Shown piece after piece: positions 18,624-27,779 of a stretch of 64,000 nt of DNA. The stretch lies in the NCBI GenBank assembly GCA_900074745.1, contig LT598464.1, positions 372,001-436,000 of the forward strand, in the 5' to 3' direction. The position numbers were made by a program, and so were the translations under genes. Below the pieces are notes generated by a model, which had not been told where the DNA came from, did no database searches, and was given only the letters and a program-made list of their open reading frames with translations. This stretch comes from Lachancea mirantina (Eukaryota > Ascomycota > Saccharomycetes > Saccharomycetales > Saccharomycetaceae). Each line of letters starts with the position of its first letter. Positions within the stretch are counted from its first letter, which is position 1.

Positions 18624-21326
18624 TTACATGCCCTCGCGTAATTGGTCCATGTGTAGTACAACGGTTCGCGCTTTCTCGCGCACTGTTAAATTCTTGTCGA
18701 ATGATTTAAACTTCAGCAAGTCATAGATTCCTAGATTGACCAGTTTCAAACATCGTTCTAGACCGGCGTTTTTGACTTTAGGCGATGGAGCCATTCTGTA
18801 CGGGCGGACAAACTCATCGGCGTCACCGCCGTCTCCCACAGACTGATTGGTAACAATTTCGTTTTTGTCTGCGTCATCGCTGGCATCGTCGTCCGCTATG
18901 TCATCGCCCGTCTGATAGTCCGCTTTATCAGGTTGTTCACCGGCGGGAGCGCCTTCTACTGTCAACGCCCCAGCATTGTGACGTGTAGAACCATAGTCAA
19001 TCGGAGACCGCTGCGAGTACGCCGAGAAGGTCGAGTTCCAAATCAGGTTCGTCACTATCCACAGGCAGGCGATTTGCAGGTCAGCAAACGTAGCATCTCC
19101 GTCTTCACTTTCAGGCTCTTTGCTCAAGATTTCTTGAACAATATGCAAAAGATCGTCCTGTTCGATGATCAATTGCCTCTTGTTTTCATTTATTGCACTG
19201 ATGTTGACCACAATGTATAGAACGCCCTCCAGAGTTTTGCGTTGATGTACATCACGATAGTCCAGCATCCGCGCTTTGTGGACCAAGAAATCGAACAGAT
19301 ACGTTGAGCGGATGTTGGAGGGCGAAGCTTCCAAGCACGAAGTGGAAGGCGCCGAATCGTCAAAGCTGCCTAGCAAGAGATTAACGATTTTTTTAGAATT
19401 GCAAGTCAAATTCCTTAGGAGTTGGAAACATTGCTCTTGGACCAGCCAATTGCTGTCGTTGACAAAATGCAGAATGACAGACAGTGGGATCTTACCGAGG
19501 AGTTCTAGTTTGTCCTTGTCCTGCGAGTTGTACATGAGATGTCGCAGAACCCACAGGGCGTTGGTTTTGATTTCCGACGAGGGGACATCTTCCAACAATG
19601 CCTCGCGCGCATCGGGTGTCCAGGGTATCTTGTTATTAAATAGGGGCTCACTCAAAACATCTCCAATCGCGTCGATGATTCCATTTGTGATGATATAGGA
19701 CTGTAAGTTGGAAAATTCGACAACGAAATTCGACAATATCCCCAGAGCTGCACCCATTATGCCCACCTCGGCGCGAATAAGCGACAAACCCTTGAAATCT
19801 ACGTGCTTGATGAGGTCGTAGACGACTCTGACTATATCAAGTAACAGTTCAGCTAATTTGTCTCTTTTGAGCGAAGTCCGTAACGCCGTTATACTCCGCG
19901 AAAATGATTTAAGTAGCAGCAACCATGACAGAGTTAGCTCACTATCGTGCAATGGCGGTAGATCGGACTCTGAAAGCGGCTCGTTCAGGTCCCCCTTGTA
20001 TGACACAAACGCCCTGAGTAAAATAAGATGCGATTCGAGACCACGCTCAGCATGTAGTAAGATATTTTTATCTTCCAAAAGTAGTGTCCGGCATTTTTCG
20101 TCAAAGCTAGTCAAGCATGCACAGAGCCTAATAAACTTAGCCAGCACAGTGATCGAGCTCTGATTTTGCTGATCGAGAGAAAGACACTTTGACAACATGT
20201 AAACGATTCCATTCACCAAATCGGTTCTGTATAAGAAATCGGTAATGGGGTTGTTCAATGGTTCCGTTTCGTTGTAAATGTTGATCAAGCCAGTCAAAAT
20301 CTCGAAAGGGTCAAACGAACAAGGAAGATTGTAATAGTTGAAAGTCTGAACGAGTGCAGGTATTATGAGGCGCAAAGATTGTCGCGGCAGAGTGTTGTTC
20401 GGCGATGTGAAGTAAGGATAGGTGAAGAACCTAAGCGCGGGGGCCTTCAAGCCTATATCGTCCGACTTTAGGAAACTCGTGACGAAAAGCACAAATTGAC
20501 CCGATTTCCACAAATTTTCATCCCTGAGTTCCGGTGTGGTTACGTTTTCAAATATCCTTAGGTAAACGTGAACCCCGAGCGAAAAAAGCTCCTTGTCGAG
20601 TTGATCATAAATGATGACGGCTCGTGGTGCAGTCATGAAAGGCAATGCAGAGCAATTTTCGATGCCCTTGTTACTCAACGGGTTGTAAACTGGTGCGTGA
20701 ATGCCCTTGCGAGCCACTTTTACGACATACTTGAACTCGAGCTGGTCGCTGTACTTGCGGAAAAGGTACAGGAGCAGCGCCTCGACAACAGGTTTCTGCT
20801 CCTGAAGCACATCAACCGCAGCTCGCAAGTACAATCTGAGCAGGCCTGCGATGATTTCGCGCGTGATAACGGACCCATTCCTCGACAAAAGCTTCTGGAT
20901 CTGTTGCGCCAACAGACGCTCCGGAGCGCCTGCCAGCGACGCACCCTTCAGAACCTGTTTCACATACTCATTCGTTTCGTCGCGCTGCAGACAGGTGTTG
21001 ATCAAAGCCAGCTTTTTGTACAATACCTCGTCATTCTCGCTCTCATCGATTCTGAAATTGGCGACTATGGACTCTGTAGCTCGCATGTAGACCTCCCAAA
21101 ACTCACCCTGCAACTCCAAATGGATATTGAACAATGAAACTAAGGCGTCTAGCGCCTCCGGCAAACTTTCACGTCGGACCAGGGCCAAATCTACCAGTTT
21201 GTAGATCAACTCCTCATTACTCAAAAAAACGTCTATTTTAGCGAATTGATCACCCACGAGAGTCTCGTTGAAATTTCTAATATATTCATCACCAAATTTG
21301 CCATCTAGTTTAGCAGCTGCCGGCAT
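18624..21326 (-). CDS. VID28: GID ubiquitin-ligase subunit Vid28/Gid5
   Basis: Armadillo-repeat subunit of the GID E3 ligase, which docks the substrate receptor Gid4 to mark gluconeogenic enzymes for degradation after glucose addition. The 900-aa product is near the S. cerevisiae length (921 aa). It is helical and leucine-rich throughout, with ARM-like stretches such as ALWVLRHLMYNSQDKDKLELL and CFQLLRNLTCNSK in the C-terminal half, then an acidic disordered insert (DDIADDDASDDADK) before a final helical segment. Starts MPAAAKLDGKFGDEYIRNFNETLVGDQFAK at the ATG 21324-21326. Divergent to SNL1, reproducing the YIL017C-YIL016W pair. Name rests on recalled similarity plus this pairing. Confidence 0.88.
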   Translation of the reverse strand: MPAAAKLDGKFGDEYIRNFNETLVGDQFAKIDVFLSNEELIYKLVDLALVRRESLPEALDALVSLFNIHLELQGEFWEVYMRATESIVANFRIDESENDEVLYKKLALINTCLQRDETNEYVKQVLKGASLAGAPERLLAQQIQKLLSRNGSVITREIIAGLLRLYLRAAVDVLQEQKPVVEALLLYLFRKYSDQLEFKYVVKVARKGIHAPVYNPLSNKGIENCSALPFMTAPRAVIIYDQLDKELFSLGVHVYLRIFENVTTPELRDENLWKSGQFVLFVTSFLKSDDIGLKAPALRFFTYPYFTSPNNTLPRQSLRLIIPALVQTFNYYNLPCSFDPFEILTGLINIYNETEPLNNPITDFLYRTDLVNGIVYMLSKCLSLDQQNQSSITVLAKFIRLCACLTSFDEKCRTLLLEDKNILLHAERGLESHLILLRAFVSYKGDLNEPLSESDLPPLHDSELTLSWLLLLKSFSRSITALRTSLKRDKLAELLLDIVRVVYDLIKHVDFKGLSLIRAEVGIMGAALGILSNFVVEFSNLQSYIITNGIIDAIGDVLSEPLFNNKIPWTPDAREALLEDVPSSEIKTNALWVLRHLMYNSQDKDKLELLGKIPLSVILHFVNDSNWLVQEQCFQLLRNLTCNSKKIVNLLLGSFDDSAPSTSCLEASPSNIRSTYLFDFLVHKARMLDYRDVHQRKTLEGVLYIVVNISAINENKRQLIIEQDDLLHIVQEILSKEPESEDGDATFADLQIACLWIVTNLIWNSTFSAYSQRSPIDYGSTRHNAGALTVEGAPAGEQPDKADYQTGDDIADDDASDDADKNEIVTNQSVGDGGDADEFVRPYRMAPSPKVKNAGLERCLKLVNLGIYDLLKFKSFDKNLTVREKARTVVLHMDQLREGM

Positions 21327-21774
21327 ATTTATGGGCTTTTGAAATCTTTTGAACCCTCCCTACTGCTTCAGAGATTTCAACCCTTCCGAGTGTCTTCTTG
21401 CTTCCCTTACCAGATGGACCAAAGTTCATGATGTTACTTCATACGAAGGCCTTTTTCATTTCAAGATCATCAATCTTTTGACGATGATCTAGAAGGTGAA
21501 GAATTAGAACACGAACAAGGCGAAGCCATCGCGTGGCGGAAATTGACAAAGTCTTCCTGATCAATAGCTTCTTCGTACGGACTTGAATAAACGGTGCGGC
21601 CTCGTAATGTCTTTGTAGGAAACCTGGGGCCTTAAAACCTCGTTTCATCAATTTTTTTTTCACGGCTAAACATCGTAATATCGGAAATTCTTTGTATTGA
21701 AGTCTCAAGACTGCTGAAACGAAAGGGTAGGAAAGAGCCGTTTTGAGACCTCGAGACGCGACAAATCTTGAAAT
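21327..21774. promoter_or_regulatory. Divergent VID28/SNL1 promoter
   Basis: About 450 bases between divergent starts. Open frames crossing it are antisense to SNL1 and not credible. No specific motif recognised. Confidence 0.4.
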
Positions 21775-22323
21775 ATGGACTCGATAAAACAAGCGCTGGT
21801 ATCGTTGGGTGAGCAGCCTCGCGTTGTGTCTGCGATGTCGTATGCGAGCGCGCTACTAGAGACAGCGTTGCAAAAGACCCAAACCAGTGAATTCCAGACC
21901 GCATGCACTGTCACAGCGGTCGGAGCATTGCTGCTGGCGGTTGCGTTGCGCAGAACTCCTAGAAGCAGAAAACGGGGCAGCCGGAAGCAGCGCGGTGGGC
22001 AAAGCTGCGCGCAGGGCGCCGCGTTGAAATCACGTCCAAAATTGAGCCTCAAAGAACAAATCGACGCCGTTTACGCGAAATACATGGACGAATACAAGAC
22101 TGGATTGCACCAGTTACTGGAAAACTATGACCCTGCGCGCGAGAAGGACCAGTATCAGCGTAAGTATTACAACGAGATGTTGTTGAAGCTTCTGATTGAA
22201 TTGGACGGCGTGGATCTCGTGGATCTGCCCGCTGAGGAGAAGGCGGCGTTGAAGGAGAAACGGAAGCAGACTATCAAAGAAATACAGTCTGAGTTGAAGA
22301 AATTGGACGCTCTTAAGGCCTGA
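21775..22323 (+). CDS. SNL1: ER/nuclear-envelope BAG-domain protein Snl1
   Basis: Membrane-anchored Hsp70 nucleotide-exchange factor of the endoplasmic reticulum and nuclear envelope, isolated as a suppressor of nup116 defects and linked to ribosomes. The 182-aa product (159 aa in S. cerevisiae) has one transmembrane segment at about residues 41-58, then a strongly basic stretch (RRTPRSRKRGSRKQR), then a helical BAG domain from about residue 85 to the end, including AKYMDEYKTGLHQLLENYDP and YNEMLLKLLIELDGVDL. The basic patch matches the ribosome-binding lysine/arginine cluster described for Snl1. Divergent partner of VID28. Confidence 0.92.
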   Translation: MDSIKQALVSLGEQPRVVSAMSYASALLETALQKTQTSEFQTACTVTAVGALLLAVALRRTPRSRKRGSRKQRGGQSCAQGAALKSRPKLSLKEQIDAVYAKYMDEYKTGLHQLLENYDPAREKDQYQRKYYNEMLLKLLIELDGVDLVDLPAEEKAALKEKRKQTIKEIQSELKKLDALKA

Positions 22324-23133
22324 AGGTCGTCGCATTTATAGAATTACGTGGACACCTTTACGCAACGGCAAGACACGTGAATTTCGACTTTTGGAAATCG
22401 TTCTAAAAACGCTTTTTCACTACAGAAACATGAAGTGCCACGAATTTCAACCACGCGGTACTAAGTAATCTGAAATCCGCACGTGTAAGTGTAATAAACC
22501 GAGGCAAAATCGTAACTGGAGTTCAACTCTTCGTGTTGCTACGCTCTGTCGTATGCTTGTCACTGACACTACCTATCAGGAACCCATCAAACGTACAAAA
22601 CGATAATACTCATAGATACTCGTTTCCGTATAGAGGTACTTAAAGAGCAGTAGTCACTGGATACGATCGGCGACCATATCAATAAGCCTCATTACCATAG
22701 TTGATAACCAGTGATCATCAACAAGTTGCTCTCTGATGGTATGATATGGATCATCTATGGAGCGTACACACAATAGATGAATTGTAGCATTTGCAATGTA
22801 CCCAGTTTTCTCCATGAAGTATCAATAGTGCTATGCTGGATACACTCATTCGTTCGATGTGCCAGCAGCGATGATCTATACTTTAGATTCCATAGCTGCT
22901 AGCATGCCCCACTAAGATCGGGCTTGCAACTTTATATAAACGTCTTTTGAGCTTTAACAGTAGCACTAGAATCCAAACGAGGGACCACTTCAAGCTCCAA
23001 AGGCGATATCTTGGATTCTCTTGGTCATCAGTAACGTTTTCCTTCCCGGTTTCTTGCAGATATATAATCCAAGACATCAGGTTGAGTACCACCACCAGAC
23101 CACCACCAGTCGATAGCACCAGGATCTTGAAAC
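22324..23133. other. Intergenic region SNL1-RIB5 with inverted repeats
   Basis: About 810 bases without a recognisable gene. It contains a perfect inverted repeat TCATCTAT/ATAGATGA (22751-22758 and 22773-22780) and further short palindromic words around it. Two ACACGTG/GCACGTG cores lie nearer SNL1. I found no tRNA boxes and no C/D-box pair. Confidence 0.45.
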
Positions 23134-23838
23134 ATGTTTACTGGCATCGTGGAGCATATGGGCGTCGTGATAGACTACAAGGACTACGACGCATCTAAAA
23201 GTGGCGGCGGAGGTATCTCCGTGATGATCGGTGAGTCAGCACAGGTACTCTCGGACTGTCACATCGGGGACTCTATTGCGGTTAACGGCATTTGCTTGAC
23301 CGTTACAGAATATGGACCCTCATGGTTTAAAGTTGGTGTGTCACCAGAAACCATTAGAAGAACCAACGTTGCTTCCTGGGTGCCCGGGTCGAAAGTGAAC
23401 CTTGAAAGAGCTGTCGGCCAAGATGTCAGATTTGGAGGTCATTACGTCCAAGGTCATGTCGATACCACGGCAAAGATCGTTTCGTGTACTCCAGAAGACA
23501 ACTCGCTAGTATTTGGGTTCCAATTGAGAGACAAAGAATACGAGAACTACATCGTGGAAAAGGGTTTTATCTGTATTGACGGTACGTCACTCACTATTAC
23601 TAACGTGGACTCAAACGGAACATTCTACATTTCCATGATAAAACATACTCAGGAATGTGTCGTCATGCCGCTCAAGAAAGTTGGCGACTTGGTGAATATC
23701 GAAGTTGATCTTACAGGCAAAATCATCGAAAAACAAGTCTTTGCTCAGCTCGAACAACAATTAAACTCGGAAACTTCACCGCTTTCCAAACTAATTAGCA
23801 AGCTGATAGATGCGAAGTTGGCCAAAACCTCTACGTAG
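23134..23838 (+). CDS. RIB5: Riboflavin synthase
   Basis: Catalyses the last step of riboflavin synthesis, dismutating two lumazine molecules. The 234-aa product (238 aa in S. cerevisiae) shows the two homologous beta-barrels of the family: barrel 1 opens MFTGIVEHMG and contains SIAVNGICLTV and SPETIRRTN; barrel 2 contains GGHYVQGHVDTTAKI and CIDGTSLTITNV with TPEDNSLVFGF between. The two lumazine-binding repeats are complete. The ATG at 23134 is the family start. FMN1, the next enzyme in flavin metabolism, lies 20 kb away in the same window. In S. cerevisiae RIB5 is next to RCF3 and MTC4, which lie 10 kb away here. Confidence 0.97.
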   Translation: MFTGIVEHMGVVIDYKDYDASKSGGGGISVMIGESAQVLSDCHIGDSIAVNGICLTVTEYGPSWFKVGVSPETIRRTNVASWVPGSKVNLERAVGQDVRFGGHYVQGHVDTTAKIVSCTPEDNSLVFGFQLRDKEYENYIVEKGFICIDGTSLTITNVDSNGTFYISMIKHTQECVVMPLKKVGDLVNIEVDLTGKIIEKQVFAQLEQQLNSETSPLSKLISKLIDAKLAKTST

Positions 23839-23919
23839 TCCAGGAAAATGCAAGCCTTTCCTTTCATCAATCGAATTCTACATATTGTACACGCTGTTAA
23901 ACCCGTAAAAGCGAGCGAC

Positions 23920-25209
23920 TTATGGCAACTGGAACAACAAAGAGACACCTTCGTCCCCTGCTGTGATCAGTTTTTTACCGTCTTCTGATAATACGAAATC
24001 CAAGACTCCCATGTTGTGGCCCAAGCAAACATGAACTTCTTGTCCATTCCTAGCGTCGTACTCATAAACTTTCCCATTGATGCACGAAGCGAAAAGAAAA
24101 CACCCGTTTTCGGACTCGAATTTCAACTTTGTAACGGAATCCTCAAGAACAAACTTGTGACGCACTCTCCAGCTTTGCGTTTCGTAAAGCAAAACTTCAC
24201 CCGAAACTAGACCAATGGCTAGCAACGGGAACTTGGGAGACCATGCAATGGATTCAATAGATGCGTCTAATTCGTCTTGTTCAGGCTTAAGCTCGATTAC
24301 GGTGGAAAGTTGTAAGACGGCGCCGTTTTGACAGTTCACAATGGCCAAAACACCGTTATTCGCACCACATGCAATGACAGACGCAGATTTGGACGCTGGA
24401 GCGCGTGCAAGCGAAACCCAAGGCGCTTCAATACCTCTAAGCTCCGATTGTGATATCTTGAAGAGATTTTGGCCCGTAAAACAGTTCCAACCGACTATAG
24501 TACTATCGAGCGAGCACGTGACTAGAGTCACTGCCGTATCTCCCAATTCCACATCGACGAACTCACCCATCGTACAGTCTTGTTGATGCGCGAAACCGCT
24601 CATCAGTTGTTCCAAACTGCCCGAGTTCGAATTTATTTGATAACACCAAACGGACCCATCTACGGCACCAAAAGCGAATATACCGGCTACCGTGGGGTGA
24701 ACCTTCAGCCATGTGACTTCTTCCACTTCATGTAACTCTGCACACTTATTCCATTGTTGGCCACCTTTGACAGCCTTATGTACCAGCACTTGTCCATTCA
24801 TGTCGGCGGTGATCAAAAATTTGCCATCACAACTGAAATCACCAGCAATGACAGATTCAGAATGTGTTATCGTACCGGCAAATTTCGGAGGTTGTGAATG
24901 CGAAGTCCACAGATATGCAACGTTATCGCCACCGCCAGTACAGACGAGAGGCAGTTTAGGATGCTGAGATACCGTAAAAATCGAGTCTGAATGTTTGTCG
25001 AAATAAGTGTAAGAGTTGTTCGACATATCTATCTCAATTGGTTCTTCCGGGCCTTCTTCACCTTCATCTTCTTCATCATCGTCATCGTCCATTGGTGCTC
25101 CTGCGTTTTCGTCTACAACGTATTCTTGCTCAACTTCGTTGTTTTCAATGAATTCTTCTTGAACGTGATCATCTCCCACAGCGTGGACCTCTTCTGGAAA
25201 ACCACTCAT
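23920..25209 (-). CDS. SQT1: WD-repeat ribosome-assembly chaperone Sqt1
   Basis: Dedicated chaperone of ribosomal protein uL16 (Rpl10), holding it until late 60S assembly. The 429-aa product (431 aa in S. cerevisiae) begins with an acidic ~70-residue tail (DDDDDEEDEGEEGPEE), whose acidic character fits binding of the basic Rpl10 N-terminus, followed by a WD40 propeller with blades visible at HSDSIFTVSQHP, HSESVIAGDFS, LVTCSLDSTIVGWN, SIAWSPKFPLLAIG and HNMGVLDFVLSEDGKKLITAGDEG. The frame extends eight codons upstream only to a GTG; the ATG at 25207-25209 (MSGFPEE) is chosen. Its S. cerevisiae neighbours STS1 and DSN1 are both elsewhere in this window, so an ancestral cluster has been broken up. 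Confidence 0.95.
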   Translation of the reverse strand: MSGFPEEVHAVGDDHVQEEFIENNEVEQEYVVDENAGAPMDDDDDEEDEGEEGPEEPIEIDMSNNSYTYFDKHSDSIFTVSQHPKLPLVCTGGGDNVAYLWTSHSQPPKFAGTITHSESVIAGDFSCDGKFLITADMNGQVLVHKAVKGGQQWNKCAELHEVEEVTWLKVHPTVAGIFAFGAVDGSVWCYQINSNSGSLEQLMSGFAHQQDCTMGEFVDVELGDTAVTLVTCSLDSTIVGWNCFTGQNLFKISQSELRGIEAPWVSLARAPASKSASVIACGANNGVLAIVNCQNGAVLQLSTVIELKPEQDELDASIESIAWSPKFPLLAIGLVSGEVLLYETQSWRVRHKFVLEDSVTKLKFESENGCFLFASCINGKVYEYDARNGQEVHVCLGHNMGVLDFVLSEDGKKLITAGDEGVSLLFQLP

Positions 25210-25706
25210 TCCAGTCTTAGATGCTAGAATCACCTGTCGACTTTGTGATGTTTGGTACTCTTATTACTAAGTAGCTCATCGCATTGATTTTCTTTAAAAT
25301 TTTCAAATCCAAAAGAAATAAGGCCCTGACAGGGACACTTGAAAATCAATCATCCGTCGAGTATAAACACATCAATATCGAGAGATTACGGTTGAATTTG
25401 TTATTTTGCTTTGATTGTAATGATACTGGGTTAACTCAGAGATTGAGTTTTAAGTTCTAAAAATTCAACCTGGGCCACTTTAAGCGTTTTGCGTCCCGTG
25501 GGAATGAGCGCTTACCTGCTCTGCCAGCCTTCATCCCCATTCTGATTGTAAGGTCATTTCATTCATTAGAGAGACGTGGTTTCTTGTGTAGTATTCTTTT
25601 GTTCGGATGGTTTTTGAATTGTTTTTCGCTTCATGGTTAGACTTTCTTAGGCGTAACAATGGCCCCTCAACATCCAGCACCCTCGTGGTAAAATGCGACA
25701 AATGCA
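25210..25706. other. Intergenic region, SQT1 promoter and YDR239C-like 3' end
   Basis: About 500 AT-rich bases. No gene, repeat or distinct motif recognised. Confidence 0.4.
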
Positions 25707-27746
25707 TCAATTCATAACTCTAAGGTCACCATAGCGTCCTGGTGAATAATTCTCCAAGTCCTTGAGTGAACCAACTTCATCCGAGCTGCCAGCTGTATCT
25801 GCGGAAATACTTGTGCTTAGTTCTGCATTTCCGACAGAACCTGCGGTGGCGGTCAAGTTTGGAACGTAATTGTCATCTAGCGTGCCACTCCGTAGTCGAT
25901 TGGCCTTTCTAGTAAAATAGCTTGTGACTGTATCGCTTCTGCTCGGTCTTGTGTTGGCATGTACTGGTTGTGCAGTTTGTCCGTGGAATTTGACTACGTC
26001 TTCCTTTCTTTCTCGCAGGGGTGCCAGTATATCATCGCTATTATATGCCTCATCACCAGGAATTTCACACATGAAATCTTCGTCAGACGCAGAAGAAGTT
26101 CGGTGTGGGATATGCCGGGTTTTGCCCAAATACTGATGGAATTCTTTGGTGTGATCGACTTTGGTCGACGTAGATACATGAGGACTGGGTGGCAAACTAT
26201 CTTCTTCGGCGTCCTCGTCGGCAGTCTCCAGAGAAAGAAGTTTCTGCTTGGCTTTGCCGTGTTTAATACCAATTTGTTTCGAACTGGTTCTGATTCGAAC
26301 TTTAATGTTCTGAGGCTGTTCCAAATTGTTCTTGTTCTTCAGTGCAAAGGGCAGATTTGGAGGCGGTTGTAAGAAGTTCGAGGTAGGGAAGTATTTCAAT
26401 CGTAGTTCTTCCACATAACTTGAAACCAATCGTACATTTTTATCTGTTTGTGCTGTCGATGGGCTCGTCGAGTTGGAGATTACGGCCAGTTTTTCTATGC
26501 CACCGGTATGATCGCTTGAAGATGCTTGAGATGCAGTGTTCACTGGTTCTGGAGTTTGCATGTACAAAGAACTCGTAACAGGTGAACTTGGATCGGCAGT
26601 TAATGCCTGAGTATCTCTTTCCGCACCGAGTGGACTGAGATTAAGAGTTTGCCCTTGATCGACAGGCGGTGTACCTTCGCTGAAAGATACACTTTCGTCT
26701 TCAGTAAAACTCTCATTATCATTGAAGTAAAAATTGGGCTTCTCCTCGTTGACAACTCTGTACTGTCTGGGTTGCTCTTCAAAGAATCTGTCATCGTCGT
26801 CTTGATGTGTTAATCTTGTTTGTCCACGAATATGCTCAACGTCGTTGTCGAAGAATTCAAAAGGAGTTTGCTTTTGAACAGAGTGGGGGTTCTCGCCCTG
26901 ACTGGGGAACCCAACGGTAGGTGAATACCCCAGTGGATTCTCGTAAAACTGACCTTCTATGCTTTTTTTATCAGGTTCTGTATTTGCTTTACCGGGAAAT
27001 TGATACATCTGGGCGTTGTCTTGAGTTGCTACTACTGGGCTTTGTTGAATCGAATCGGAAATAGACTCAGCAAAATTTAAAGAGCCCACATCTGAAGTTA
27101 ATCCGACTTCGTCTGTGTAAAGCCCATTCGCATCAGTGTGAACAGCGGCGGGTGGCTGGTCTGACACTTTGCCAAGCTGCAATGTAGCGTTCCTCTCATG
27201 TTCGTAGTCCTCGAGATCTTCCAATAACTGCTCGATTTCAGATTTGTTCCTTTTATGATGTGATTCATCCGCCATTGACTGAAATTTCACCTCAGCAGAT
27301 TTTACAGTCGTACCGGTAAACAGCGCATCTCCACTTTTGAGTGTCGCGAGATTTAGATCAACGACTGGTGGTGGAGGCCTACGGGATAGATTTCTCTTAG
27401 GCATTTGAAATTCGGGACTGACTTCTTCTTGAGCGGGGTCTCTTTTCTTCAAACCACAATCTGGTGAAATGCGTTCATCTGCTGATACATACGGAGAGCT
27501 TGAGTCTACACTTGTGTCGTCATTACTCCCCACAAATGCTGAATTATTCAAAGGCGGAACATCTAATGGATTTCGTTTCCCACTTTTTGAAGCTGTAACT
27601 TTTGCTGGAGGTGAAGGTATTCCAAGGGAATACCGCTGCGAACCGGATACACCGTCAACCATGTTAGGTGTATGACTTGTGGTACCTGTTTTTGAGAAGT
27701 CACAGTTCATCAGTCTAAGGAATCGTGATGTATTCGCGTACGACAT
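25707..27746 (-). CDS. Uncharacterised Ser/Thr/Pro-rich protein, YDR239C-like by position
   Basis: A 679-aa largely disordered protein. Low-complexity Ser/Thr/Gln/Pro sequence fills most of it. Better ordered islands are HKRNKSEIEQLLEDLEDYEHER (about 170-190) and, in the C-terminal third, VEELRLKYFPTSNFL followed by IKVRIRTSSKQIGIKHGKAKQKLLSLE, which looks like a conserved basic segment. The name is from order: it lies directly downstream of SNU56 on the same strand, as YDR239C lies next to YDR240C/SNU56 in S. cerevisiae, and the length is comparable (764 aa). YDR239C is uncharacterised, reported as cytoplasmic and possibly ribosome-associated. A second Met at 27710 could be the true start; the gap to the SNU56 stop is only 33 bp from the first Met. 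Confidence 0.8.
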   Translation of the reverse strand: MSYANTSRFLRLMNCDFSKTGTTSHTPNMVDGVSGSQRYSLGIPSPPAKVTASKSGKRNPLDVPPLNNSAFVGSNDDTSVDSSSPYVSADERISPDCGLKKRDPAQEEVSPEFQMPKRNLSRRPPPPVVDLNLATLKSGDALFTGTTVKSAEVKFQSMADESHHKRNKSEIEQLLEDLEDYEHERNATLQLGKVSDQPPAAVHTDANGLYTDEVGLTSDVGSLNFAESISDSIQQSPVVATQDNAQMYQFPGKANTEPDKKSIEGQFYENPLGYSPTVGFPSQGENPHSVQKQTPFEFFDNDVEHIRGQTRLTHQDDDDRFFEEQPRQYRVVNEEKPNFYFNDNESFTEDESVSFSEGTPPVDQGQTLNLSPLGAERDTQALTADPSSPVTSSLYMQTPEPVNTASQASSSDHTGGIEKLAVISNSTSPSTAQTDKNVRLVSSYVEELRLKYFPTSNFLQPPPNLPFALKNKNNLEQPQNIKVRIRTSSKQIGIKHGKAKQKLLSLETADEDAEEDSLPPSPHVSTSTKVDHTKEFHQYLGKTRHIPHRTSSASDEDFMCEIPGDEAYNSDDILAPLRERKEDVVKFHGQTAQPVHANTRPSRSDTVTSYFTRKANRLRSGTLDDNYVPNLTATAGSVGNAELSTSISADTAGSSDEVGSLKDLENYSPGRYGDLRVMN

Positions 27747-27779
27747 GATTCACGGCATCGACACCAGTATCAACTTCGT

